Source: Glandiceps talaboti (lineage: Eukaryota; Hemichordata; Enteropneusta; Spengelidae). Taken from it: a stretch of DNA of 64,000 nt. Under the pieces are notes generated by a model. That model saw nothing but the letters and a program-made list of their open reading frames with translations. It was not told where the DNA came from and ran no database searches. The stretch covers positions 721,646-785,645 of the forward strand of contig NC_135557.1 in NCBI RefSeq assembly GCF_964340395.1, written 5' to 3'. Below are positions 1 through 14,475 of the stretch, piece after piece. Numbering within the stretch: the stretch's first letter is position 1; the number at the start of each line of letters is the position of its first letter. The position numbers were made by a program, and so were the translations under genes.

Positions 1-3000
1 CTATAAGAGTAGTCAGTGTCTATGAGTAGTCAGTGTCTATAAGAGTAGTCAGTGTCTATAAGAGTAGTCAGTGTCTATAAGAGTAGTCAGTGTGTATAAG
101 AGTAGTCAGTGTCTATAAGAGTAGTCAGTGTCTATAAGAGTAGTCAGTGTCTATGAGTAGTCAGTGTCTATAAGAGTAGTCAGTGTGTATAAGAGTAGTC
201 AGTGTCTATAAGTAGTCAGTGTCTATAAGAGTAGTCATTGTCTATAAGAGTAGTCAGTGTCTATAAGAGTAGTCAGTGTGTATAAGAGTAGTCAGTGTCT
301 ATAAGAGTAGTCAGTGTCTATAAGAGTAGTCAGTGTCTATGAGTAGTCAGTGTCTATAAGAGTAGTCAGTGGCTATAAGAGTAGTCAGTGTCTATAAGAG
401 TAGTCATTGTCTATAAGAGTAGTCAGTGTCTATAAGAGGAGTCAGTGTGAATAAGAGTAGTCAGTGTCTATAAGATTAGTCAGTGTCTATAAGATTAGTC
501 AGTGTCTATAAGAGTAGTCAGTGTCTATAAGAGTAGTCAGTGTCTATAAGAGTAGTCAGTGTCTATAAGAGTAGTCAGTGTCTATAAGAGTAGTCAGTGT
601 CTATAAGAGTAGTCAGTGTCTATAAGAGTAGTCAGTGTCTATAAGAGTAGTCAGTGTCTATAAGAGTAGTCAGTGTGTATAAGAGTAGTCAGTGTCTATA
701 AGAGTAGTTAGTGGCTATAAGAGTAGTCAGTGTCTATAAGAGTAGTCAGTGTCTATAAGAGTAGTCAGTGTCTATAAGAGTAGTCAGTGTCTATAAGAGT
801 AGTCAGTGTGTATAAGAGTAGTCTGTGTCTATAAGAGTAGTCAGTGTCTATAAGAGTAGTCAGTGTCTATAAGAGTAGTCAGTGTCTATAAGAGTAGTCA
901 GTGTCTATAAATAGTCAGTGTCTATAAGAGTAGTTAGTGGCTATAAGAGTAGTCAGTGTCTATAAGATTAGTCAGTGTGTATAAGAGTAGTCAGTGTCTA
1001 TAAGAGTAGTCATTGTCTATAAGAGTAGTCAGTGTGTATAAGAGTAGTCAGTGTCTATAAGAGTAGTCAGTGTGAATAAGAGTAGTCAGTGTCTATAAGA
1101 GTAGTCAGTGTCTATAAGAGTAGTTAGTGTGTATAAGAGTAGTCAGTGTGTATAAGAGTAGTCAGTGTCTATAAGAGTAGTCAGTGTCTATAAGAGTAGT
1201 CAGTGTCTATAAGAGTAGTCAGTGTCTATAAGAGTAGTCAGTGTCTATAAGAGTAGTCAGTGTCTATAAGAGTAGTCATTGTGTATAAGAGTAGTCAGTG
1301 TCTATAAGTAGTCAGTGTCTATAAGAGTAGTCAGTGTCTATAAGAGTAGTTGGTGTGTATAAGAGTAGTCAGTGTCTATAAGAGTAGTCAGTGTCTATAA
1401 GAGTAGTCAGTGTCTATAAGTAGTCAGTGTCTATAAGAGTAGTCAGTGTGTATAAGAGTAGTCAGTGTCTATAAGAGTAGTCAGTGTGTATAAGAGTAGT
1501 CAGTGTCTATAAGAGTAGTCAGTGTCTATAAGAGTAGTCAGTGTCTATAAGAGTAGTCTGTCTATGAGTAGTCAGTGTCTATAAGAGTAGTCAGTGGCTA
1601 TAAGAGTAGTCAGTGTGTATAAGAGTAGTCAGTGTCTATAAGAGTAGTCATTGTCTATAAGAGTAGTCAGTGTCTATAAGAGTAGTCAGTGTATATAAGA
1701 GTAGTCAGTATGTATAAGAGTAGTCATTGTCAATAAGAGTAGTCAGTGTCTATAAGAGTAGTCAGTGTGTATAAGAGTAGTCAGTGTCTATAAGAGTAGT
1801 CAGTGTCTATAAGAGTAGTCAGTGTCTATAAGAGTAGTCAGTGTGTATAAGAGTAGTCAGTGTCTATAAGTAGTCAGTGTCTATAAGAGTAGTCATTGTC
1901 TATAAGAGTAGTCAGTGTCTATAAGAGTAGTCAGTGTGTATAAGAGTAGTCAGTGTCTATAAGAGTAGTCAGTGTCTATAAGAGTAGTCAGTGTCTATGA
2001 GTAGTCAGTGTCTATAAGAGTAGTCAGTGTGTATAAGAGTAGTCAGTGTCTATAAGTAGTCAGTGTCTATAAGAGTAGTCATTGTCTATAAGAGTAGTCA
2101 GTGTCTATAAGAGTAGTCAGTGTGTATAAGAGTAGTCAGTGTCTATAAGAGTAGTCAGTGTCTATAAGAGTAGTCAGTGTCTATGAGTAGTCAGTGTCTA
2201 TAAGAGTAGTCAGTGGCTATAAGAGTAGTCAGTGTCTATAAGAGTAGTCAGTGTCTATAAGAGTAGTCATTGTCTATAAGAGTAGTCAGTGTCTATAAGA
2301 GTAGTCAGTGTCTATAAGAGTAGTCAGTGTGTATAAGATTAGTCAGTGTGTATAAGAGTAGTCAGTGTTTATAAGTAGTCAGTGTCTATAAGAGTAGTCA
2401 GTGTGTATAAGATTAGTCAGTGTCTATAAGAGTAGTCAGTGTCTATAAGAGTAGTCAGTGTGAATAAGAGTAGTCAGTGTCTATAAGAGTAGTCAGTGTC
2501 TATAAGAGTAGTCAGTGTGAATAAGAGTAGTCAGTGTCTATAAGAGTAGTCAGTGTCTATAAGAGTAGTCAGTGTCTATAAGAGTAGTCAGTGTCTATAA
2601 GATTAGTCAGTGTGTATAAGAGTAGTCAGTGTCTATAAGAGTAGTTAGTGGCTATAAGAGTAGTCAGTGTCTATAAGATTAGTCAGTGTGTATAAGAGTA
2701 GTCAGTGTCTATAAGAGTAGTCAGTGTCTATAAGAGTAGTCAGTGTGTATAAGAGTAGTCTGTGTCTATAAGAGTAGTCAGTGTCTATAAGAGTAGTCAG
2801 TGTCTATAAGAGTAGTCAGTGTGTATAATAGTAGTCAGTGTCTATAAGAGTAGTCAGTGTGTATAAGAGTAGTCAGTGTCTATAAATAGTCAGTGTCTAT
2901 AAGAGTAGTTAGTGGCTATAAGAGTAGTCAGTGTCTATAAGATTAGTCAGTGTGTATAAGAGTAGTCAGTGTCTATAAGAGTAGTCATTGTCTATAAGAG

Positions 3001-6000
3001 TAGTCAGTGTGTATAAGAGTAGTCAGTGTCTATAAGAGTAGTCAGTGTGAATAAGAGTAGTCAGTGTCTATAAGAGTAGTCAGTGTCTATAAGAGTAGTT
3101 AGTGTGTATAAGAGTAGTCAGTGTGTATAAGAGTAGTCAGTGTCTATAAGAGTCGTCAGTGTCTATAAGAGTAGTCAGTGTCTATAAGAGTAGTCAGTGT
3201 CTATAAGAGTAGTCAGTGTCTATAAGAGTAGTCAGTGTCTATAAGAGTAGTCAGTGTCTATAAGAGTAGTCAGTGTCTATAAGAGTAGTCATTGTGTATA
3301 AGAGTAGTCAGTGTCTATAAGTAGTCAGTGTCTATAAGAGTAGTCAGTGTCTATAAGAGTAGTCAGTGTGTATAAGAGTAGTCAGTGTGTATAAGAGTAG
3401 TCAGTCTATAAGAGTAGTCAGTGTCTATAAGAGTAGTCAGTGTCTATAAGTAGTCAGTGTCTATAAGAGTAGTCAGTGTGTATAAGAGTAGTCCGTGTCT
3501 ATAAGAGTAGACAGTGTCTATAAGAGTAGTCAGTGTCTATAAGAGTAGTCAGTGTCTATAAGAGTAGTCAGTGTCTATGAGTAGTCAGTGGCTATAAGAG
3601 TAGTCAGTGTCTATAAGAGTAGTCAGTGTCTATAAGAGTAGTCAGTGTGAATAAGAGTAGTCAGTGTGTATAAGAGTAGTCATTGTGTATAAGAGTAGTC
3701 AGTGTGTATAAGAGTAGTCATTGTGTATAAGAGTAGTCATTGTGAATAAGAGTAGTCAGTGTCTATAAGAGTAGTCAGTGTCTATAAGAGTAGTCAGTGT
3801 CTATAAGAGTAGTCAGTGTCTATAAGAGTAGTCAGTGTCTATAAGAGTAGTCAGTGTGTATGAGTAGTCAGTGTGTATAAGAGTAGTCAGTGTGTATAAG
3901 AGTAGTCAGTGTGTATAAGAGTAGTCAGTGTCTATAAGAGTAGTCAGTGTCTATAAGAGTAGTCAGTGTATATAAGAGTAGTCAGTGTCTATAAGAGTAG
4001 TCAGTGTCTATAAGAGTAGTCAGTGTGTATAAGAGTAGTCATTGTGTATAAGAGTAGTCAGTGTCTATAAGAGTAGTCAGTGTGTATAAGATTAGTCAGT
4101 GTCTATAAGAGTAGTCAGTGTCTATAAGAGTAGTCAGTGTGTATAAGAGTAGTCATTGTCTATAAGAGTAGTCAGTGTCTATAAGAGTAGTCAGTGTGTA
4201 TAAGATTAGTCAGTGTCTATAAGAGTAGTCAGTGTCTATAAGAGTAGTCAGTGTCTATAAGAGTAGTCAGTGTGTATAAGATTAGTCAGTGTCTATAAGA
4301 GTAGTCAGTGTCTATAAGAGTATTCAGTGTCCATAAGAGTAGTCATTGTCTATAAGAGTAGTCAGTGTCTATAAGAGTAGTCAGTGTGTATAAGATTAGT
4401 CAGTGTCTATAAGAGTAGTCATTGTCTATAAGAGTAGTCAGTGTCTATAAGAGTAGTCAGTGTGTATAAGAGTAGTCAGTGTCTATAAGAGTAGTCAGTG
4501 TCTATGAGTAGTCAGTGTCTATAAGAGTAGTCAGTGGCTATAAGAGTAGTCAGTGTCTATAAGAGTAGTCAGTGTCTATAAGAGTAGTCAGTGTGTATAA
4601 GATTAGTCAGTGTCTATAAGAGTAGTCAGTGTCTATAAGAGTAGTCAGTGTCTATAAGAGTAGTCAGTGTCTATAAGAGTAGTCAGTATGTATAAGAGTA
4701 GTCATTGTCAATAAGAGTAGTCAGTGTCTATAAGAGTAGTCAGTGTGTATAAGAGTAGTCAGTGTCTATAAGAGTAGTCAGTGTCTATAAGAGTAGTCAG
4801 TGTCTATAAGAGTAGTCAGTGTCTATAAGAGTAGTCAGTGTGTATAAGAGTAGTCAGTGTGTATAAGAGTAGTCAGTGTGTATAAGAGTAGTCAGTGTAT
4901 ATAAGAGTAGTCAGTGTCTATAAGAGTAGTCAGTGTCTATAAGAGTAGTCAGTGTATATAAGAGTAGTCAGTGTCTATAAGAGTAGTCAGTGTCTATAAG
5001 AGTAGTCAGTGTGTATAAGAGTAGTCATTGTGTATAAGAGTAGTCAGTGTCTATAAGAGTAGTCAGTGTGTATAAGATTAGTCAGTGTCTATAAGAGTAG
5101 TCAGTGTCTATAAGAGTAGTCAGTGTGTATAAGAGTAGTCATTGTCTATAAGAGTAGTCAGTGTCTATAAGAGTAGTCAGTGTGTATAAGATTAGTCAGT
5201 GTCTATAAGAGTAGTCAGTGTGTATAAGATTAGTCAGTGTCTATAAGAGTAGTCAGTGTCTATAAGAGTATTCAGTGTCCATAAGAGTAGTCATTGTCTA
5301 TAAGAGTAGTCAGTGTCTATAAGAGTAGTCAGTGTGTATAAGATTAGTCAGTGTCTATAAGAGTAGTCATTGTCTATAAGAGTAGTCAGTGTCTATAAGA
5401 GTAGTCAGTGTGTATAAGAGTAGTCAGTGTCTATAAGAGTAGTCAGTGTCTATGAGTAGTCAGTGTCTATAAGAGTAGTCAGTGGCTATAAGAGTAGTCA
5501 GTGTCTATAAGAGTAGTCAGTGTCTATAAGAGTAGTCAGTGTGTATAAGATTAGTCAGTGTCTATAAGAGTAGTCAGTGTCTATAAGAGTAGTCAGTGTC
5601 TATAAGAGTAGTCAGTGTCTATAAGAGTAGTCAGTATGTATAAGAGTAGTCATTGTCAATAAGAGTAGTCAGTGTCTATAAGAGTAGTCAGTGTGTATAA
5701 GAGTAGTCAGTGTCTATAAGAGTAGTCAGTGTCTATAAGAGTAGTCAGTGTCTATAAGAGTAGTCAGTGTCTATAAGAGTAGTCAGTGTCTATAAGTAGT
5801 CAGTGTCTATAAGAGTAGTCATTGTCTATAAGAGTAGTCAGTGTCTATAAGAGTAGTCAGTGTGTATAAGAGTAGTCAGTGTCTATAAGAGTAGTCAGTG
5901 TCTATAAGAGTAGTCAGTGTCTATGAGTAGTCAGTGTCTATAAGAGTAGTCAGTGTCTATAAGAGTAGTCAGTGTCTATAAGTAGTCAGTGTCTATAAGA

Positions 6001-9000
6001 GTAGTCATTGTCTATAAGAGTAGTCAGTGTCTATAAGAGTAGTCAGTGTGTATAAGAGTAGTCAGTGTCTAGAAGAGTAGTCAGTGTCTATAAGAGTAGT
6101 CAGTGTCTATGAGTAGTCAGTGTCTATAAGAGTAGTCAGTGGCTATAAGAGTAGTCAGTGTCTATAAGAGTAGTCAGTGTCTATAAGAGTAGTCAGTGTG
6201 TATAAGAGTAGTCAGTGTCTATAAGTAGTCAGTGTCTATAAGAGTAGTCAGTGTCTATAAGAGTAGTCAGTGTCTATAAGAGTAGTCATTGTCTATAAGA
6301 GTAGTCAGTGTCTATAAGAGTAGTCAGTGTCTATAAGAGTAGTCAGTGTGTATAAGATTAGTCAGTGTGTATAAGAGTAGTCAGTGTTTATAAGTAGTCA
6401 GTGTCTATAAGAGTAGTCAGTGTGTATAAGATTAGTCAGTGTCTATAAGAGTAGTCAGTGTCTATAAGAGTAGTCAGTGTGAATAAGAGTAGTCAGTGTC
6501 TATAAGAGTAGTCAGTGTCTATAAGAGTAGTCAGTGTGAATAAGAGTAGTCAGTGTCTATAAGAGTAGTCAGTGTCTATAAGAGTAGTCAGTGTCTATAA
6601 GAGTAGTCAGTGTCTATAAGATTAGTCAGTGTGTATAAGAGTAGTCAGTGTCTATAAGAGTAGTTAGTGGCTATAAGAGTAGTCAGTGTCTATAAGATTA
6701 GTCAGTGTGTATAAGAGTAGTCAGTGTCTATAAGAGTAGTCAGTGTCTATAAGAGTAGTCAGTGTGTATAAGAGTAGTCTGTGTCTATAAGAGTAGTCAG
6801 TGTCTATAAGAGTAGTCAGTGTCTATAAGAGTAGTCAGTGTGTATAAGAGTAGTCAGTGTCTATAAGAGTAGTCAGTGTGTATAAGAGTAGTCAGTGTCT
6901 ATAAGAGTAGTCAGTGTCTATAAGAGTAGTTAGTGGCTATAAGAGTAGTCAGTGTCTATAAGATTAGTCAGTGTGTATAAGAGTAGTCAGTGTCTATAAG
7001 AGTAGTCATTGTCTATAAGAGTAGTCAGTGTGTATAAGAGTAGTCAGTGTCTATAAGAGTAGTCAGTGTGAATAAGAGTAGTCAGTGTCTATAAGAGTAG
7101 TCAGTGTCTATAAGAGTAGTTAGTGTGTATAAGAGTAGTCAGTGTGTATAAGAGTAGTCAGTGTCTATAAGAGTCGTCAGTGTCTATAAGAGTAGTCAGT
7201 GTCTATAAGAGTAGTCAGTGTCTATAAGAGTAGTCAGTGTCTATAAGAGTAGTCAGTGTCTATAAGAGTAGTCAGTGTCTATAAGAGTAGTCAGTGTCTA
7301 TAAGAGTAGTCATTGTGTATAAGAGTAGTCAGTGTCTATAAGTAGTCAGTGTCTATAAGAGTAGTCAGTCTATAAGAGTAGTCAGTGTCTATAAGAGTAG
7401 TCAGTGTCTATAAGTAGTCAGTGTCTATAAGAGTAGTCAGTGTGTATAAGAGTAGTCCGTGTCTATAAGAGTAGACAGTGTCTATAAGAGTAGTCAGTGT
7501 CTATAAGAGTAGTCAGTGTCTATAAGAGTAGTCAGTGTCTATGAGTAGTCAGTGGCTATAAGAGTAGTCAGTGTCTATAAGAGTAGTCAGTGTCTATAAG
7601 AGTAGTCAGTGTCTATAAGAGTAGTCAGTGTCTATAAGAGTAGTCAGTGTGTATAAGAGTAGTCAGTGTCTATAAGAGTAGTCAGTGGCTATAAGAGTAG
7701 TCAGTGTGTATAAGATTAGTCAGTGTCTATAAGAGTAGTCAGTGTCTATAAGAGTAGTCAGTGTGTATAAGAGTAGTCAGTGTGTATAAGAGTAGTCAGT
7801 GTCTATAAGAGTAGTCAGTGTGTATAAGAGTAGTCAGTGTGTATAAGATTAGTTAGTGTGTATAAGAGTAGTCAGTGTGTATAAGAGTAGTCAGTGGCTA
7901 TAAGAGTAGTCAGTGTGTATAAGATTAGTTAGTGTGTATAAGAGTAGTCAGTGTCTATAAGAGTAGTCAGTGGCTATAAGAGTAGTCAGTGTGTATAAGA
8001 TTAGTTAGTGTGTATAAGAGTAGTCAGTGTGTATAAGATTAGTCAGTGTGTATAAGAGTAGTCAGTGTGAATAAGAGTAGTCAGTGTCTATAAGAGTAGT
8101 CAGTGTCTATAAGAGTAGTCAGTGTCTATAAGAGTAGTCAGTGTCTATAAGAGTAGTCAGTGTCTATAAGAGTAGTCAGTGTGTATAAGAGTAGTCAGTG
8201 TGTATAAGAGTAGTCAGTGTGTATAAGAGTAGTCAGTGTATATAAGAGTAGTCAGTGTCTATAAGAGTAGTCAGTGTCTATAAGAGTAGTCAGTGTATAT
8301 AAGAGTAGTCAGTGTCTATAAGAGTATTCAGTGTCTATAAGAGTAGTCAGTGTGTATAAGAGTAGTCATTGTGTATAAGAGTAGTCAGTGTCTATAAGAG
8401 TAGTCAGTGTGTATAAGATTAGTCAGTGTCTATAAGAGTAGTCAGTGTCTATAAGAGTAGTCAGTGTGTATAAGAGTAGTCATTGTCTATAAGAGTAGTC
8501 AGTGTCTATAAGAGTAGTCAGTGTGTATAAGATTAGTCAGTGTCTATAAGAGTAGTCAGTGTCTATAAGAGTAGTCAGTGTCTATAAGAGTAGTCAGTGT
8601 GTATAAGATTAGTCAGTGTCTATAAGAGTAGTCAGTGTCTATAAGAGTATTCAGTGTCCATAAGAGTAGTCATTGTCTATAAGAGTAGTCAGTGTCTATA
8701 AGAGTAGTCAGTGTGTATAAGATTAGTCAGTGTCTATAAGAGTAGTCATTGTCTATAAGAGTAGTCAGTGTCTATAAGAGTAGTCAGTGTGTATAAGAGT
8801 AGTCAGTGTCTATAAGATTAGTCAGTGTCTATGAGTAGTCAGTGTCTATAAGAGTAGTCAGTGGCTATAAGAGTAGTCAGTGTCTATAAGAGTAGTCAGT
8901 GTCTATAAGAGTAGTCAGTGTGTATAAGATTAGTCAGTGTCTATAAGAGTAGTCAGTGTCTATAAGAGTAGTCAGTGTCTATAAGAGTAGTCAGTGTCTA

Positions 9001-9670
9001 TAAGAGTAGTCAGTATGTATAAGAGTAGTCATTGTCAATAAGAGTAGTCAGTGTCTATAAGAGTAGTCAGTGTGTATAAGAGTAGTCAGTGTCTATAAGA
9101 GTAGTCAGTGTCTATAAGAGTAGTCAGTGTCTATAAGAGTAGTCAGTGTGTATAAGAGTAGTCAGTGTCTATAAGTAGTCAGTGTCTATAAGAGTAGTCA
9201 TTGTCTATAAGAGTAGTCAGTGTCTATAAGAGTAGTCAGTGTGTATAAGAGTAGTCAGTGTCTATAAGAGTAGTCAGTGTCTATAAGAGTAGTCAGTGTC
9301 TATGAGTAGTCAGTGTCTATAAGAGTAGTCAGTGTGTATAAGAGTAGTCAGTGTCTATAAGTAGTCAGTGTCTATAAGAGTAGTCATTGTCTATAAGAGT
9401 AGTCAGTGTCTATAAGAGTAGTCAGTGTGTATAAGAGTAGTCAGTGTCTAGAAGAGTAGTCAGTGTCTATAAGAGTAGTCAGTGTCTATGAGTAGTCAGT
9501 GTCTATAAGAGTAGTCAGTGGCTATAAGAGTAGTCAGTGTCTATAAGAGTAGTCAGTGTCTATAAGAGTAGTCATTGTCTATAAGAGTAGTCAGTGTCTA
9601 TAAGAGTAGTCAGTGTCTATAAGAGTAGTCAGTGTGTATAAGATTAGTCAGTGTGTATAAGAGTAGTCAG

Positions 9671-12600
9671 TGTTTATAAGTAGTCAGTGTCTATAAGAGT
9701 AGTCAGTGTGTATAAGATTAGTCAGTGTCTATAAGAGTAGTCAGTGTCTATAAGAGTAGTCAGTGTGAATAAGAGTAGTCAGTGTCTATAAGAGTAGTCA
9801 GTGTCTATAAGAGTAGTCAGTGGGAATAAGAGTAGTCAGTGTCTATAAGAGTAGTCAGTGTCTATAAGAGTAGTCAGTGTCTATAAGAGTAGTCAGTGTC
9901 TATAAGATTAGTCAGTGTGTATAAGAGTAGTCAGTGTCTATAAGAGTAGTCAGTGTCTATGAGTAGTCAGTGTCTATAAGATTAGTCAGTGTGTATAAGA
10001 GTAGTCAGTGTCTATAAGAGTAGTCAGTGTGTATAAGAGTAGTCTGTGTCTATAAGAGTAGTCAGTGTCTATAAGAGTAGTCAGTGTCTATAAGAGTAGT
10101 CAGTGTGTATAAGAGTAGTCAGTGTCTATAAGAGTAGTCAGTGTGTATAAGAGTAGTCAGTGTCTATAAGAGTAGTCAGTGTCTATAAGAGTAGTCAGTG
10201 TCTATAAGAGTAGTCAGTGGCTATAAGAGTAGTCAGTGTCTATAAGGTTAGTCAGTGTGTATAAGAGTAGTCAGTGTCTATAAGAGTAGTCATTGTCTAT
10301 AAGAGTAGTCAGTGTGTATAAGAGTAGTCAGTGTCTATAAGAGTAGTCAGTGTGAATAAGAGTAGTCAGTGTCTATAAGAGTAGTCAGTGTCTATAAGAG
10401 TAGTTAGTGTGTATAAGAGTAGTCAGTGTGTATAAGAGTAGTCAGTGTCTATAAGAGTAGTCAGTGTCTATAAGAGTAGTCAGTGTCTATAAGAGTAGTC
10501 AGTGTCTATAAGAGTAGTCAGTGTCTATAAGAGTAGTCATTGTGTATAAGAGTAGTCATTGTCTATAAGTAGTCAGTGTCTATAAGAGTAGTCAGTGTCT
10601 ATAAGAGTAGTCAGTGTGTATAAGAGTAGTCAGTGTGTATAAGAGTAGTCAGTCTATAAGAGTAGTCAGTGTCTATAAGAGTAGTCAGTGTCTATAAGTA
10701 GTCAGTGTCTATAAGAGTAGTCAGTGTGTATAAGAGTAGTCCGTGTCTATAAGAGTAGACAGTGTCTATAAGAGTAGTCAGTGTCTATAAGAGTAGTCAG
10801 TGTCTATAAGAGTAGTCAGTGTCTATGAGTAGTCAGTGGCTATAAGAGTAGTCAGTGTCTATAAGAGTAGTCAGTGTCTATAAGAGTAGTCAGTGTCTAT
10901 AAGAGTAGTCAGTGTCTATAAGAGCAGTCAGTGTGTATAAGAGTAGTCAGTGTCTATAAGAGTAGTCAGTGGCTATAAGAGTAGTCAGTGTGTATAAGAT
11001 TAGTCAGTGTCTATAAGAGTAGTCAGTGTCTATAAGAGTAGTCAGTGTGTATAAGAGTAGTCATTGTGTATAAGAGTTTTCAGTGTGTATAAGAGTAGTC
11101 AGTGTGTATAAGAGTAGTCAGTGTCTATAAGAGTAGTCAGTGTCTATAAGAGTAGTCAGTGTCTATAAGAGTAGTCATTGTGTATAAGAGTAGTCATTGT
11201 GAATAAGAGTAGTCAGTGTGTATAAGAGTAGTCAGTGTCTATAAGAGTAGTCAGTGTCTATAAGAGTAGTCAGTGGCTATAAGAGTAGTCAGTGTCTATA
11301 AGAGTAGTCAGTGTCTATAAGAGTAGTCAGTGTGTATAAGAGTAGTCAGTGTGTATAAGAGTAGTCAGTGTGTATAAGAGTAGTCAGTGTATATAAGAGT
11401 AGTCAGTGTCTATAAGAGTAGTCAGTGTCTATAAGAGTAGTCAGTGTATATAAGAGTAGTCAGTGTCTATAAGAGTAGTCAGTGTCTATAAGAGTAGTCA
11501 GTGTGTATAAGAGTAGTCATTGTGTATAAGAGTAGTCAGTGTCTATAAGAGTAGTCAGTGTCTATAGAGTAGTCAGTGTGTATAAGATTAGTCAGTGTCT
11601 ATAAGAGTAGTCAGTGTCTATAAGAGTAGTCAGTGTCTATAAGAGTAGTCAGTGTGTATAAGATTAGTCAGTGTCTATAAGAGTAGTCAGTGTCTATAAG
11701 AGTATTCAGTGTCCATAAGAGTAGTCATTGTCTATAAGAGTAGTCAGTGTCTATAAGAGTAGTCAGTGTGTATAAGATTAGTCAGTGTCTATAAGAGTAG
11801 TCATTGTCTATAAGAGTAGTCAGTGTCTATAAGAGTAGTCAGTGTGTATAAGAGTAGTCAGTGTCTATAAGAGTAGTCATTGTCTATAAGAGTAGTCAGT
11901 GTCTATAAGAGTAGTCAGTGTGTATAAGATTAGTCAATGTGTATAAGATTAGTCAGTGTGTATAAGAGTAGTCAGTGTCTATAAGAGTAGTCAGTGTCTA
12001 TAAGATTAGTTAGTGTCTATAAGAGTAGTCAGTGTGTATAAGAGTAGTCAGTGTGTATAAGAGTAGTCAGTGTCTATAAGAGTAGTCATTGTGAATAAGA
12101 GTAGTCAGTGTGTATAAGAGTAGTCAGTGTCTATAAGAGTAGTCAGTGTCTATAAGAGTAGTCAGTGGCTATAAGAGTAGTCAGTGTCTATAAGAGTAGT
12201 CAGTGTCTATAAGAGTAGTCAGTGTGTATAAGAGTAGTCAGTGTGTATAAGAGTAGTCAGTGTGTATAAGAGTAGTCAGTGTATATAAGAGTAGTCAGTG
12301 TCTATAAGAGTAGTCAGTGTCTATAAGAGTAGTCAGTGTATATAAGAGTAGTCAGTGTCTATAAGAGTAGTCAGTGTCTATAAGAGTAGTCAGTGTGTAT
12401 AAGAGTAGTCATTGTGTATAAGAGTAGTCAGTGTCTATAAGAGTAGTCAGTGTCTATAAGAGTAGTCAGTGTGTATAAGATTAGTCAGTGTCTATAAGAG
12501 TAGTCAGTGTCTATAAGAGTAGTCAGTGTCTATAAGAGTAGTCAGTGTGTATAAGATTAGTCAGTGTCTATAAGAGTAGTCAGTGTCTATAAGAGTATTC

Positions 12601-13471
12601 AGTGTCCATAAGAGTAGTCATTGTCTATAAGAGTAGTCAGTGTCTATAAGAGTAGTCAGTGTGTATAAGAGTAGTCAGTGTGTATAAGAGTAGTCAGTGT
12701 CTATAAGAGTAGTCAGTGTCTATAAGAGTAGTCAGTGTGTATAAGAGTAGTCATTGTGTATAAGAGTAGTCATTGTGAATAAGAGTAGTCAGTGTGTATA
12801 AGAGTAGTCAGTGTCTATAAGAGTAGTCAGTGTCTATAAGAGTAGTCAGTGGCTATAAGAGTAGTCAGTGTCTATAAGAGTAGTCAGTGTCTATAAGAGT
12901 AGTCAGTGTCTATAAGAGTAGTCAGTGTGTATAAGAGTAGTCATTGTGTATAAGAGTAGTCATTGTGAATAAGAGTAGTCAGTGTGTATAAGAGTAGTCA
13001 GTGTCTATAAGAGTAGTCAGTGTCTATAAGAGTAGTCAGTGGCTATAAGAGTAGTCAGTGTCTATAAGAGTAGTCAGTGTCTATAAGAGTAGTCAGTGTG
13101 TATAAGAGTAGTCAGTGTGTATAAGAGTAGTCAGTGTGTATAAGAGTAGTCAGTGTATATAAGAGTAGTCAGTGTCTATAAGAGTAGTCAGTGTCTATAA
13201 GAGTAGTCAGTGTATATAAGAGTAGTCAGTGTCTATAAGAGTAGTCAGTGTCTATAAGAGTAGTCAGTGTGTATAAGAGTAGTCATTGTGTATAAGAGTA
13301 GTCAGTGTCTATAAGAGTAGTCAGTGTCTATAAGAGTAGTCAGTGTGTATAAGATTAGTCAGTGTCTATAAGAGTAGTCAGTGTCTATAAGAGTAGTCAG
13401 TGTCTATAAGAGTAGTCAGTGTGTATAAGATTAGTCAGTGTCTATAAGAGTAGTCAGTGTCTATAAGAGTA
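9671..13471 (+). repeat. Higher-order block A1 of the 19-bp array (partner at 14,476-18,278)
   Basis: Rare variant units recur in the same order about 4.8 kb downstream. Pairs at exactly 4,807 bp are: AAGGTTAGTC 10,244/15,051; GTCCGTGTC 10,739/15,546; AGAGCAGTC 10,921/15,728; GAGTTTTCAG 11,077/15,884; TCTATAGAGT 11,561/16,368; ATTCAGTGTCC 11,704/16,511, 12,597/17,404 and 13,471/18,278; TCAATGTG 11,934/16,741. Upstream of 10.2 kb the offset is 4,805 because one unit is 17 rather than 19 bp. This is a segmental duplication inside the satellite. Confidence 0.93.
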
Positions 13472-14475
13472 TTCAGTGTCCATAAGAGTAGTCATTGTCT
13501 ATAAGAGTAGTCAGTGTCTATAAGAGTAGTCAGTGTGTATAAGATTAGTCAGTGTCTATAAGACTAGTCATTGTCTATAAGAGTAGTCAGTGTCTATAAG
13601 AGTAGTCAGTGTGTATAAGAGTAGTCAGTGTCTATAAGAGTAGTCATTGTCTATAAGAGTAGTCAGTGTCTATAAGAGTAGTCAGTGTGTATAAGATTAG
13701 TCAGTGTGTATAAGATTAGTCAGTGTGTATAAGAGTAGTCAGTGTCTATAAGAGTAGTCAGTGTCTATAAGATTAGTTAGTGTCTATAAGAGTAGTCAGT
13801 GTGTATAAGAGTAGTCAGTGTGTATAAGAGTAGTCAGTGTCTATAAGAGTAGTCAGTGTCTATAAGAGTAGTCAGTGTCTATAAGAGTAGTCAGTGTGTA
13901 TAAGAGTAGTCAGTGTCTATAAGAGTAGTCAGTGTCTATAAGAGTAGTCAGTGTGTATAAGAGTAGTCAGTGTGTATAAGAGTAGTCAGTGTCTATAAGA
14001 GTAGTCAGTGTCTATAAGTAGTCAGTGTCTATAAGAGTAGTCATTGTCTATAAGAGTAGTCAGTGTCTATAAGAGTAGTCAGTATGTATAAGAGTAGTCA
14101 GTGTCTATAAGAGTAGTCAGTGTCTATAAGAGTAGTCAGTGTCTATGAGTAGTCAGTGTCTATAAGAGTAGTCAGTGTGTATAAGAGTAGTCAGTGTCTA
14201 TAAGTAGTCAGTGTCTATAAGAGTAGTCATTGTCTATAAGAGTAGTCAGTGTCTATAAGAGTAGTCAGTGTGTATAAGAGTAGTCAGTGTCTATAAGAGT
14301 AGTCAGTGTCTATAAGAGTAGTCAGTGTCTATGAGTAGTCAGTGTCTATAAGAGTAGTCAGTGGCTATAAGAGTAGTCAGTGTCTATAAGAGTAGTCAGT
14401 GTCTATAAGAGTAGTCATTGTCTATAAGAGTAGTCAGTGTGTATAAGATTAGTCAGTGTGTATAAGAGTAGTCAG